This document shows positions 6,146 to 12,471 of a DNA stretch of 23,784 nucleotides, one piece after another. The stretch is taken from positions 118-23,901 of IMG/VR virus record IMGVR_UViG_3300000101_000173. One strand, written 5' to 3'. Position 1 is the stretch's first letter; each line of letters starts with the position of its first letter. The notes under the pieces are model-generated. The model saw nothing but the letters and a program-made list of their open reading frames with translations, was not told where the DNA came from and searched no databases. The translations under genes and the position numbers were made by a program. This DNA is from a virus.

Positions 6146-6862
6146 ATGAGCAAAGACCCAGCATTTTTAATGTATTCAAATGATTTTTTAACGGGAGTAG
6201 CTGAATTAACAATGGAAGAACGTGGTCAATTTATAACGTTGTTGTGTTTACAACATCAAAAAGGGGCAGTTTCAGAGAAATTAATGCGATTGCAATGCCA
6301 TGGTATTCCGAGCGCAGACGTTTTAAATAAGTTTCGCATAGATAAAAACGGAAATTATTTTAATGAACGTGTTGAATCAGAACGAGAAAAACGAAAAAAA
6401 CATTCAGAAAAACAACGAGCAAACGCAATGGCACGTTGGGATAAAAAGAAAAATAATAACAATAAAACTTCATTAAATAAACATACCAATGGCAATGCCA
6501 TGGCAATGCCTTTAGAAGATGTAAATGTAAATGAAAATGAAATTGATATTGAAGTTATAAATGAAATAGAAATTTATCCAACGTTTGAAGATTTTTGGAA
6601 TTTATATGATAAAAAATCAGGTAATAAAAACATCATAAAAAAGAAGTTTAACAAATTACCTCAAAAGATAAAAAATAAAATAATGGATTATTTACCTGAA
6701 TACATCGAATCCACTCCAAATAAAACATATCGAAAAAACCCACAAACATTTTTAAATAACAAAGGTTGGGAAGATGAAATAATTAACAATGGAAATACAA
6801 AGAACAACACGGAGCCAAATTACGGAAGACTTGAATCAATCCTCAATTCTTCAAATTTCTAA
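6146..6862 (+). CDS. DUF1376-like phage replication protein
   Basis: The N-terminal 95 residues (PAFLMYSNDFLTGVAELTMEERGQFITLL) match the DUF1376-type winged helix region found at the start of many phage replication initiators. A low-complexity, Asn/Lys-rich linker follows (about 95-145), with MAMP and NVNVNEN repeats. The C-terminal 90 residues carry a replisome-type pattern, FWNLYDKK...LPEYIES...YRKNPQTFLNNKGW, seen in phage replication proteins that cooperate with helicases. The end overlaps, in another frame, the open frame of the next gene only upstream of that gene's likely ATG at 6879. Role: initiation or helicase loading during phage replication, inferred from the family. Confidence 0.75.
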   Translation: MSKDPAFLMYSNDFLTGVAELTMEERGQFITLLCLQHQKGAVSEKLMRLQCHGIPSADVLNKFRIDKNGNYFNERVESEREKRKKHSEKQRANAMARWDKKKNNNNKTSLNKHTNGNAMAMPLEDVNVNENEIDIEVINEIEIYPTFEDFWNLYDKKSGNKNIIKKKFNKLPQKIKNKIMDYLPEYIESTPNKTYRKNPQTFLNNKGWEDEIINNGNTKNNTEPNYGRLESILNSSNF

Positions 6863-6878
6863 TCCTAAATTGACTTTA

Positions 6879-7307
6879 ATGAATTCTGCAATTACAACAA
6901 TAGCCGACGTACTTAAACAAAAAGGTCATCCATCAATAGCAAAGATGTCTAGAGAGTATTCAAAGCCTAAAATGCAGCTAATTATTATTAAATGGTTAAT
7001 GGAAGTAAATAAACTACTGAATTTAAAAAAACCCATGAGCGAAGATCAAATTGTTATGGGTGCTTCTTACATCATGGAAGATTATAAAAATTTAAATGTA
7101 GCTGATTTAACCGTTTTCTTTAAAAGATTATTAAAGGGAAAATATGGGCAATTTTATGAATCGTTTTCAATTCACAAATTATGCTCGGCTCTTGATATGT
7201 ACGTTGATGATCGGCTTGAAATAGCGATTGAGCGATCACAATCAAAACACAATAAATTTATTTCAGATGATCCAACAGCTGAAAGAACATCAAAACGAAG
7301 ATCATGA
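6879..7307 (+). CDS. Small replication-module protein, possible helicase loader partner
   Basis: I place the start at the ATG at 6879 (MNSAITTIADVLKQ), 16 bp after the previous stop. The frame itself is open from 6789, but that part would overlap the DUF1376-like gene. The product has 142 residues, is helical and basic, and contains MGASYIMEDYKNLNVADLTVFFKRLLKGKYGQFYE, a pattern I associate with a family of small proteins in Bacteroidota phages and plasmids near replication genes. The C-terminus is charged (ERTSKRRS). The stop overlaps the next ATG (ATGA). The exact function is not known. Confidence 0.65.
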   Translation: MNSAITTIADVLKQKGHPSIAKMSREYSKPKMQLIIIKWLMEVNKLLNLKKPMSEDQIVMGASYIMEDYKNLNVADLTVFFKRLLKGKYGQFYESFSIHKLCSALDMYVDDRLEIAIERSQSKHNKFISDDPTAERTSKRRS

Positions 7308-7462
7308 CAAAAGAAAAAAACACTTGCGGATTTTGTGGGCGTGAAAACCCCGTAGACAATTTTAATTGCGAACACGAAGATTGTGGCGCACCGATGGATT
7401 TAAACATTGAGTATTTATCTAATTGGGAAGGTCTCCCAACAATAACACACAAAAAAAAATAA
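7304..7462 (+). CDS. 52-aa zinc-ribbon protein
   Basis: An ATGA overlap with the previous gene opens a 52-codon frame. It holds two Cys pairs, CGFC (8-11) and CEHEDC (22-27), which form a CxxC-x10-CxxxxC zinc-ribbon-like knuckle. The rest is short and polar, ending HKKK. Such mini zinc ribbons are often nucleic-acid-binding or regulatory proteins in phage early operons. It fills the gap exactly and ends 5 bp before the cupin ATG, which supports it as real. Confidence 0.65.
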   Translation: MTKEKNTCGFCGRENPVDNFNCEHEDCGAPMDLNIEYLSNWEGLPTITHKKK

Positions 7463-7467
7463 ATCAA

Positions 7468-7812
7468 ATGAAAACAGGAAAAGTTTGGGGTACGACTGAA
7501 ATGATCCATAAAAATGGTGTCCTAGAATTTCATAGAATAGAATTCGATAAAGGCGCGAAATGCTCGGAGCATGAGCATAAAAACAAATGGAATGGGTTTT
7601 TTGTTGAAGCTGGTCAAATGCTGGTCAGATCATGGAAAGCCGATCAAAGCCTTATTGATGAAACAATTTTATATGCTGGCGAATTTACCATGGTAAAGCC
7701 GGGAGAATTTCATCAATTTGAAGGATTAGAATCTGGAGTTGCATTCGAGATTTATTGGGCAGAGTTTAGTCATGAAGATATTAATAGAAGGACATCAGGA
7801 ACAGCATCATGA
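7468..7812 (+). CDS. Small cupin-domain protein
   Basis: I choose the ATG at 7468 (MKTGKVWGTTEMI) because it directly follows the zinc-ribbon stop. The frame is open upstream, but that part overlaps the preceding gene. The 114-residue product is a single cupin barrel. Motif 1 is H32-x-H34 (SEHEHKNKWNGFFVEAGQ) and motif 2 is PGEFHQFEGLESGVAFEIYW with its metal-binding His. Small cupins of this kind often act as sugar-phosphate or nucleotide-sugar isomerases or epimerases, or as sugar sensors. It overlaps the cytidylyltransferase gene by 4 bp (ATGA), so the two are probably translated together and may act in one small pathway. The reaction cannot be read from sequence. Confidence 0.75.
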   Translation: MKTGKVWGTTEMIHKNGVLEFHRIEFDKGAKCSEHEHKNKWNGFFVEAGQMLVRSWKADQSLIDETILYAGEFTMVKPGEFHQFEGLESGVAFEIYWAEFSHEDINRRTSGTAS

Positions 7813-8450
7813 AAATTTGTTTCGTAATACCGGCTAGAATAGACAGTACTAGAATACCTAAAAAAATGCTTTTAGATATTGATGGAAAGGCATTGATTAG
7901 ACACGTCTTTGATAATGTTAAATCTTGGGGATATGATACTAAAGTACTAACAGATTCTAAAGAAATTTATAATCAATTACCTAATGAAGATGTAATAATG
8001 ACAGGCGAGCATGAAAATGGTACAGCTAGAATTGCATCATTAAATTGGGATAATTATGATTATATAGTCAACATTCAAGGAGACATGATCGATATTAGTT
8101 TTGATGTGATTAGCGATCTATTTGAAAAGATTGAAGAACAAAACGTTTGGACATTTTATACAGAAGGAGCAGAACCGGATGATGTAAAACTTATACATGA
8201 TTTAGGTAATGCTAAATGGTTTACCAGACATCCTATCGGATATGGAGATAGACACCTCGGAATCTATGCTTACACACCGTTTGTTTTAAAACTATACAAA
8301 TTTATGGAAAACAAATATCCTTCAGAAAACTTGGAGCAAAACAGGATTTTAAATTATGAAGATATTGGAGTAATTAAAACACAATACAATGGAATTGAAA
8401 TCAACACTCAATTTGATCTTTGGCAATTAAGAAAACAAAAACTAACATAA
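7809..8450 (+). CDS. KdsB-like CMP-sugar cytidylyltransferase
   Basis: The 213-residue protein follows the KdsB family along its length. IPARIDSTRIPKKMLLDIDG (7-26) carries R10 and K19 at the positions known from E. coli KdsB, HENGTARIAS (68-77) matches HQSGTERLAE, VNIQGD has the metal-binding Asp at 92, HLGIYAY is at 149-155 and NLEQNRILN at 174-182. KdsB activates Kdo with CTP to CMP-Kdo for lipopolysaccharide. This copy is about 35 residues shorter than the bacterial enzyme. The C-terminal VDTPEDL is INTQFDL here, so the second metal Asp is Asn199. A changed sugar or reduced activity is therefore possible. It pairs with the cupin in the early operon. It may serve surface glycan change, virion glycosylation with the glycosyltransferase at 17115, or DNA modification. 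Confidence 0.8.
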   Translation: MKICFVIPARIDSTRIPKKMLLDIDGKALIRHVFDNVKSWGYDTKVLTDSKEIYNQLPNEDVIMTGEHENGTARIASLNWDNYDYIVNIQGDMIDISFDVISDLFEKIEEQNVWTFYTEGAEPDDVKLIHDLGNAKWFTRHPIGYGDRHLGIYAYTPFVLKLYKFMENKYPSENLEQNRILNYEDIGVIKTQYNGIEINTQFDLWQLRKQKLT

Positions 8451-8455
8451 ACAAA

Positions 8456-8593
8456 ATGAAAGAAAAAATGATAGAAAGAAAAGATTTACCCTTTGACTTT
8501 TGGAATCATAGCCTAAATCCGATAACAGGTTTTCACGTTGGAAGGTATCAACAACCATTTAGACCAATGAAAGAACAAGTAATAATTAAATAA
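8456..8593 (+). CDS. 45-aa hypothetical protein
   Basis: An ATG five bases after the cytidylyltransferase stop opens 45 codons (MKEKMIERKDLPFDFWNHS...), ending 9 bp before the SSB-like gene. The product is aromatic-rich (FDFWNH, GFHVGRYQQPFRP) and basic. No other frame explains the interval, and spacing fits the operon. No family is recognised. Confidence 0.5.
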   Translation: MKEKMIERKDLPFDFWNHSLNPITGFHVGRYQQPFRPMKEQVIIK

Positions 8594-8602
8594 ATAGAAA
8601 AA

Positions 8603-8956
8603 ATGATAATCAAACAAAACGCACAAATAGTAAAAATTAATGCAACCGAAGAAAAAGGTGCTAAAAATTTTAAAGTTAGAAAAGTTGTTTTCACATGGAC
8701 AGAAAATAATTACCCAAATTATTTAACGGTTGATGTTTTAGGAGACAAGGCGGATAACTTTGTTAATTATAACGAGAATGAAGACGTAATAATTGACTTT
8801 GCAGTCGGTGGGCGCAAATGGGATTCTCCCGAAGGAACAAAATATTTTAATCAAGTTACATTAATCGGAATAGAAAAACATTTATCCGATCATCAAAAAG
8901 AAGTCAAAGCAAATTTAGACGCTTTGTTACCTCCTGAAACGGATTTACCATTTTAA
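8603..8956 (+). CDS. SSB-like OB-fold protein (DUF3127 type)
   Basis: The 117-residue protein has the beta-rich pattern of a DUF3127/OB-fold domain: KNFKVRKVVFTWTENNYPNYLTVDVLGDKADNF, then DVIIDFAVGGRKWDSPEGTKYFNQVTLIGIEK (about 62-92). The tail is acidic and ends PPETDLPF, like the DDIPF tip by which bacterial SSB recruits partners. It probably coats single-stranded DNA during phage replication and recombination, together with the annealing candidate at 4352. It is the last gene before the strong terminator at 8988-9021. The family assignment is good; ssDNA binding is inferred from fold and tail. Confidence 0.8.
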   Translation: MIIKQNAQIVKINATEEKGAKNFKVRKVVFTWTENNYPNYLTVDVLGDKADNFVNYNENEDVIIDFAVGGRKWDSPEGTKYFNQVTLIGIEKHLSDHQKEVKANLDALLPPETDLPF

Positions 8957-8987
8957 AGTAGTTTTTTTCATAGTTAGTTTTTTGATT

Positions 8988-9021
8988 AAAACCTCGTTCC
9001 TAGCGGTTCGGGGTTTTTTTT
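8988..9021 (+). terminator. Intrinsic terminator ending the early operon
   Basis: AAAACCTCG (8988-8996) pairs with CGGGGTTTT (9009-9017), with one T-G wobble and a 12-nt loop. A run of eight T covers 9014-9021. It is the clearest intrinsic terminator in the window and separates the early operon from the NinG/late operon. Confidence 0.85.
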
Positions 9022-9070
9022 GTGAATAAGTTTATCACTTTAGGCATAACTACCGTTAAAACTCACTAAA

Positions 9071-9097
9071 AGTATATACACGCATATACTACCTTTA
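9071..9097 (+). promoter_or_regulatory. Activator-type promoter candidate for the middle/late operon
   Basis: AGTATAT (9071-9077) and ATATACT (9084-9090) form a perfect 7-bp inverted repeat with a 6-bp spacer. It abuts TACCTTTA (9090-9097), one base off the Bacteroidota -7 element TAnnTTTG. No TTG is present 17-23 bp upstream; the dyad occupies that space instead. This suggests a promoter that needs an activator or an alternative sigma factor. It lies between a strong terminator and the NinG gene, where a new start is required. Confidence 0.45.
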
Positions 9098-9100
9098 TAG

Positions 9101-9114
9101 TGCCACTTGATCCA
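9101..9114 (+). promoter_or_regulatory. Leader element complementary to the 5499-5512 loop
   Basis: TGCCACTTGATCCA is the exact reverse complement of 5499-5512. It lies at or just after the expected transcription start and 15 nt upstream of the NinG ATG. Both copies are in plus-strand transcripts, so the RNAs could pair. Confidence 0.5.
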
Positions 9115-9128
9115 TGTAAAATATTATT

Positions 9129-9530
9129 ATGGATTATCAAAAATATAAAACAAAAACCCTTAGCCAATTAAAGGCAACTGCGGTTAGACACTTCCACAAA
9201 TTCATTCGTGAACGCGATAAAGATTTGCCATGTGTTTCATGTGGAAAATACACTACACTTCAAGCCGGACATTTTTACAGCGCGGGAAACTTTCCCGAAA
9301 CAAGATTTTCAGAACGCAACGTCCATGGACAATGTAAAAAATGCAATTATTATTTATCAGGCAATTTAATTCCATATCAAGATGAGTTAATAAATAGAAT
9401 CGGAAACGATCGTTTTGAAATATTGCAAAACACAATAGCAATGAGCAAACGAACAGGATTCAAATGGGATAGATTTTATTTGATTGAGATAATTGAAAAA
9501 TATAAAAAATTTAATCGATTAAATAAATGA
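9129..9530 (+). CDS. ninG: NinG/Rap-like recombination protein
   Basis: The 133-residue protein shows the NinG family pattern: an N-terminal helix region with AVRHFHKFIRERD, the zinc knuckle CVSCG (C35, C38) plus AGHFYSAG (H48), RFSERNVHGQCKKCNYYLSGN (C69, C72), and a basic C-terminal helix. NinG (Rap) of lambdoid phages is a structure-specific endonuclease acting on recombination intermediates, with an HNH-like metal site. Length is somewhat below that of lambda NinG (about 200), as is common in Bacteroidota phages. It is the first gene after the terminator at 9021. The stop overlaps the sigma-like gene (ATGA). Confidence 0.88.
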   Translation: MDYQKYKTKTLSQLKATAVRHFHKFIRERDKDLPCVSCGKYTTLQAGHFYSAGNFPETRFSERNVHGQCKKCNYYLSGNLIPYQDELINRIGNDRFEILQNTIAMSKRTGFKWDRFYLIEIIEKYKKFNRLNK

Positions 9531-10042
9531 CCCCTAATCAAAAAATAGAAGCCTTAGCGCGTAAACATCAAAAATGGTTAACCTATTGTAATCAATATTT
9601 AAATCAAGCCAATTCAATGTACGCTGAAGATGTTGTACAATCAGCTTATTTACAATTGCTACAAATATTTCATAAGGATAATGATAAAGAAGTTAACGAT
9701 TCATATTTCTATTTAATGTTGAGGTCTATAATGTTTAACGATTCAAAGCATTCAATTCAAACGGATGTTTTAACATATTCATTACAAGTTAATGAAAACA
9801 TTACTCCAAATGAGGTTGAAAAAACCAAACCAGATTACGTTGAAATGAAACCGCAGATTGATAGAGTTGTAAATACGTTTTATGAATTTGACAAATTACT
9901 TTTTAATGCTTACAGATACGAATTTAAATCAATTAGACAATTAAGTAAAGACACCAAATTGGGACATACAACAGTTTTTGAAACAGTTAAACGATGTAAA
10001 CAAAAGATTAACCGAAAATTAAAACACAAATATTATGAGTAA
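9527..10042 (+). CDS. Sigma-70-like factor, putative phage late-gene regulator
   Basis: The 171-residue protein has the two-domain layout of a small ECF-type sigma factor. A region-2-like helical domain (about 10-75) contains YAEDVVQSAYLQLLQIF. A region-4-like helix-turn-helix (about 115-163) reads FKSIRQLSKDTKLGHTTVFETVKRCKQKI. The linker (85-110) is polar. Region 2 lacks some of the strongly conserved aromatic residues of cellular sigma factors, so promoter melting may differ. It could direct RNA polymerase to phage late promoters, fitting the missing TTG element at 9071-9097. It overlaps both neighbours by a few bases. A sigma-like transcription activator is the main alternative. Confidence 0.7.
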   Translation: MTPNQKIEALARKHQKWLTYCNQYLNQANSMYAEDVVQSAYLQLLQIFHKDNDKEVNDSYFYLMLRSIMFNDSKHSIQTDVLTYSLQVNENITPNEVEKTKPDYVEMKPQIDRVVNTFYEFDKLLFNAYRYEFKSIRQLSKDTKLGHTTVFETVKRCKQKINRKLKHKYYE

Positions 10043-10454
10043 AAAAAGAAAAAAGAAAAAAATAGAAGGTCTGGGAGATGTTGTCGCGGGGTTTACTGAA
10101 TTTTTCGGAATCGATAAAGCAACCAAATTCATATTTGATGCAATGGGTAAAGATTGCGGTTGTGATGCACGGCGTGAAGCTTGGAATAAAAAATATCCAC
10201 GTGTAAATAAACCTGAATGTTTAACAAAGGATGAGTTTGAATTTTTGGATGTGTTTTTTAATACTCCACCATATACAAAAAATGGATTAATAGATTCAGT
10301 TAAACACCAAGCACCACTTCGTTTAATTTACAATCGCGTTTACAGATTAAAAACTGAATCAAGCGGTTGCGGATCATGTGTTGTTACCATGATAAAAGAA
10401 GTCAAAAAAGTTTACAATCAATATAAAACGGATAATAATGAAACAGCAAGTTAA
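10035..10454 (+). CDS. Cys-rich hypothetical phage protein
   Basis: The 139-residue protein starts with a very basic segment (KKRKKKKIEG) and a short hydrophobic helix (GLGDVVAGFTEFFGI). It then carries two Cys clusters, CGC at 41-43 and CGSC at 112-115, that could bind a metal together. Similar proteins lie upstream of terminase genes in Bacteroidota phages, and no function is known to me. The start overlaps the sigma-like gene by 8 bp, and the end overlaps the ParB-like gene by 17 bp. Confidence 0.65.
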   Translation: MSKKRKKKKIEGLGDVVAGFTEFFGIDKATKFIFDAMGKDCGCDARREAWNKKYPRVNKPECLTKDEFEFLDVFFNTPPYTKNGLIDSVKHQAPLRLIYNRVYRLKTESSGCGSCVVTMIKEVKKVYNQYKTDNNETAS

Positions 10455-10953
10455 ACCAAAATTAATAAATCCGAATCCTGATAATCCTAGGTTCATTCGA
10501 GATGCAAAGTATCAAGAATTAAAAGAATCAATGGCAACGTTTCCTAAGATGCAAGAATTTAAACCCATCGTAGTAGATGAAAACATGATGGTACTAGCGG
10601 GAAATATGCGCCTAAAGGTCGCTAAGGAGCTGAAATGGGAAACAGTTTGGATAGATGATTTATCAGGATGGACAGAAGAAGAAAAACGGGAGTTTATTAT
10701 TCGAGATAATACCCACGCAGGAGAATGGGATATGGATGACCTTGCTAATAAATATTCAGTTGATGAGTTAAAAGGATTCGGATTAGAATTGCCCGGATTA
10801 TACAATGAATTATCCGATGAGGTTGTACAGGAAAGAGAGGAACTATTTGGAGAGGAATGGTTTGTTAATGTTGAATGTGTTTCAGAAAAAGAAGCAAACG
10901 TATTATTCACAGAATTAAAAGAACGTGGTTTAATTGTTAAAATAGTTAGATGA
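10438..10953 (+). CDS. ParB/Srx-fold (ParB N-terminal domain) protein
   Basis: Residues 1-100 match phage ParB-like domains: LINPNPDNPRFIRDAKYQELKESM, then FPKMQEFKPIVVDENMMVLAGNMRLKVAKEL (the GNMR motif at 55-58), then a Trp-rich stretch with IRDNTHAGEWDMDDLA. The C-terminal 70 residues are acidic and of unknown fold. Phage ParB-like proteins without a helix-turn-helix are linked to DNA modification, nuclease or regulatory functions rather than partition, and the family binds or hydrolyses nucleotides (CTP in true ParB). The gene overlaps the ABC-GNAT gene by 4 bp (ATGATGG), which suggests that the two products work together. Confidence 0.8.
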   Translation: MKQQVKPKLINPNPDNPRFIRDAKYQELKESMATFPKMQEFKPIVVDENMMVLAGNMRLKVAKELKWETVWIDDLSGWTEEEKREFIIRDNTHAGEWDMDDLANKYSVDELKGFGLELPGLYNELSDEVVQEREELFGEEWFVNVECVSEKEANVLFTELKERGLIVKIVR

Positions 10954-12110
10954 TGGAAATTCCAAAAACAATTGATATTACATTAAAATCAGAAGTTAGC
11001 ACAGATTTTAGATGTCAAGTAGCCGCGAACGCCTTAGACATTGATGTAAAAAAGAAATCAATCCACCATTTAAAAATTGAAAATATAAATATTCCTGATC
11101 AATGGAATATAGGATTAGTTTATGGAAATTCAGGTAGCGGGAAAACAACATCAATAATTCAATTATTTGGAGAGGATGTTTTTGATATTAATATAGACCC
11201 CGAATTACCGATATTAAATCAATTGCCATCAGATTTAACCTATGATGAGTGCGCGAGTTTATTAAACGGCATGGGTTTAAATTCTGTACCATGTTGGATT
11301 CGACCATTTAAAACACTTTCAAACGGACAACAAGCAAGAGCAGAAGCGGTGATGCTTATGACCCAAGACAAAGAAATGGTTTTTATTGATGAGTGGACAT
11401 CGGTGGTTGATCGAACAGTTGCAAAAGCAATGAGTTTATGTTTACATAAATACGCAAAACGAAATAATAAACGCGTGGTCATATTATCATGCCATCAAGA
11501 CATAATAGAATGGCTCAAGCCTGATTGGGCGATAGATTGCAACGTTCAAAAATTTATGCTTCCCAAGTCGGATGATTTTTTTTTTAAAAAACGCGAACAA
11601 CTCAAATTTGAAGTCAAAGAAATCGATTCAAAGTCATGGAAGTACTTCAGCAAATATCATTATTTAAGTGAAAACCTCCCAGCGGGTAAATTACATTTAT
11701 ATGGGTTATTTCATAACAATAATCAAATAGGGTTTAATTGTTTTGCTAATTACGTTCCGCATAAACAAAACACAATTAAAATATGGCATTTCAATAGAAC
11801 GGTAATACATCCGGATTATAATGGTTTAGGACTTGGTATTAGATTGGTTAATACATCGGCTAAATTATTCTCTGAAAAAGGGTTTTATAAAATCATGGGC
11901 AAATTTGCTTCCATTCCAATGTTTAAATCAATGAAAAAAAATGATCAATGGACTTATTTAGGAAACATGAGGACACAGGGAAGAATTATTGGAAGAGGAA
12001 AAAATAGTGGTAAAATGGCAAGAACAACAGGATTTAGAGAAAAAGGTTCAAATTCATTCTTATTTGAATACAAACAACAACGAGACAACAGCGAGGAAAA
12101 TGGCAAATGA
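10950..12110 (+). CDS. ABC ATPase fused to a Mom-like GNAT domain
   Basis: This 386-residue fusion starts with an ABC-type ATPase (about 45-205): Walker A GNSGSGKTT (59-67), signature LSNGQQAR (123-130), Walker B MVFIDEWTSVVD (143-154) and switch His182 (SCHQD). There are no membrane segments, so it is not a transporter. A GNAT acyltransferase domain follows (about 217-345) with KYHYLSENLPAGKLHLYGLF and a CoA-loop-like NGLGLG (291-296). The YHYL plus LxLYGLF pattern resembles Mom of phage Mu, a GNAT-fold protein that modifies adenine. With the ParB-like protein it may form a DNA-modification complex that protects phage DNA. The ABC part could scan or clamp DNA. A T10 run (11576-11585) lies exactly between the domains. 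Confidence 0.75.
   Translation: MMEIPKTIDITLKSEVSTDFRCQVAANALDIDVKKKSIHHLKIENINIPDQWNIGLVYGNSGSGKTTSIIQLFGEDVFDINIDPELPILNQLPSDLTYDECASLLNGMGLNSVPCWIRPFKTLSNGQQARAEAVMLMTQDKEMVFIDEWTSVVDRTVAKAMSLCLHKYAKRNNKRVVILSCHQDIIEWLKPDWAIDCNVQKFMLPKSDDFFFKKREQLKFEVKEIDSKSWKYFSKYHYLSENLPAGKLHLYGLFHNNNQIGFNCFANYVPHKQNTIKIWHFNRTVIHPDYNGLGLGIRLVNTSAKLFSEKGFYKIMGKFASIPMFKSMKKNDQWTYLGNMRTQGRIIGRGKNSGKMARTTGFREKGSNSFLFEYKQQRDNSEENGK
11576..11585 (+). other. T10 run at the ABC/GNAT domain boundary
   Basis: Ten T followed by six A encode FFFKK between the two domains. A -1 slip on the run would meet TAA at 11585-11587 at once and release the ABC domain alone. Slippage is inferred from the run; only the run and the stop are seen. 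Confidence 0.35.
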
Positions 12111-12471
12111 TGAAAATTTAAAGAATTGGGAAAAAGGCGTTTCAGGTAATCCAAAAGGCAGACCAAAGGGATCAAAAAATAGATCATCGATAGTTAAGAA
12201 TTGGATGGAAGCTGAACAAAAATTAAAAAACCCGATCAGCGGAGAATTAGAAATGCTATCTCAAGAAGATGCAGGAACATTAGCATTAATTCATAAGATG
12301 AGGCAAGGAGATGTTTCAGCATATCGCGCCTTAATGGATTCGTTATATGGAGCAGTTAGACAAACAATGGAATTAAGTCAAGCAGAACAACCAATTTTTA
12401 AACAACTAGACATAGATGTTATTTCGAACAACGGCACAGAAGAAGATAGCGAAACTACGGAAACGCGTTAG
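12100..12471 (+). CDS. terS: Terminase small subunit candidate
   Basis: I choose the ATG at 12100 (MANDENLKNWEKGVSGNPKGRPKGSKN), which overlaps the ABC-GNAT stop. The frame is open from 11989, but that would overlap the upstream gene by 120 bp. The 123-residue product carries the GNPKGRPKGSKN motif, typical of DUF5681-like small packaging proteins, then a helical region with AGTLALIHKMRQGDVSAYRALMDSLYG. Small terminase binds the packaging start site and loads the large subunit. Its 3' end overlaps the large-subunit gene by 56 bp. The assignment relies on motif and position. Confidence 0.75.
   Translation: MANDENLKNWEKGVSGNPKGRPKGSKNRSSIVKNWMEAEQKLKNPISGELEMLSQEDAGTLALIHKMRQGDVSAYRALMDSLYGAVRQTMELSQAEQPIFKQLDIDVISNNGTEEDSETTETR

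Noticed and set aside
5499-9114. An invertible DNA segment bounded by the 14-bp inverted repeats
   Set aside because: The repeats would allow it in principle, but there is no invertase in the window other than the integrase, whose sites are elsewhere, and inversion would break the early operon.
10512-10910. 132-codon open frame antisense to the ParB-like gene
   Set aside because: It is Ser/Asn-rich low-complexity sequence fully inside a gene with clear domain motifs on the other strand, and has no promoter or neighbour on its strand.
12416-12471. Programmed frameshift joining small and large terminase
   Set aside because: The large-subunit frame has its own ATG before Walker A and no slippery run is present in the overlap. 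A simple 56-bp gene overlap explains the data.
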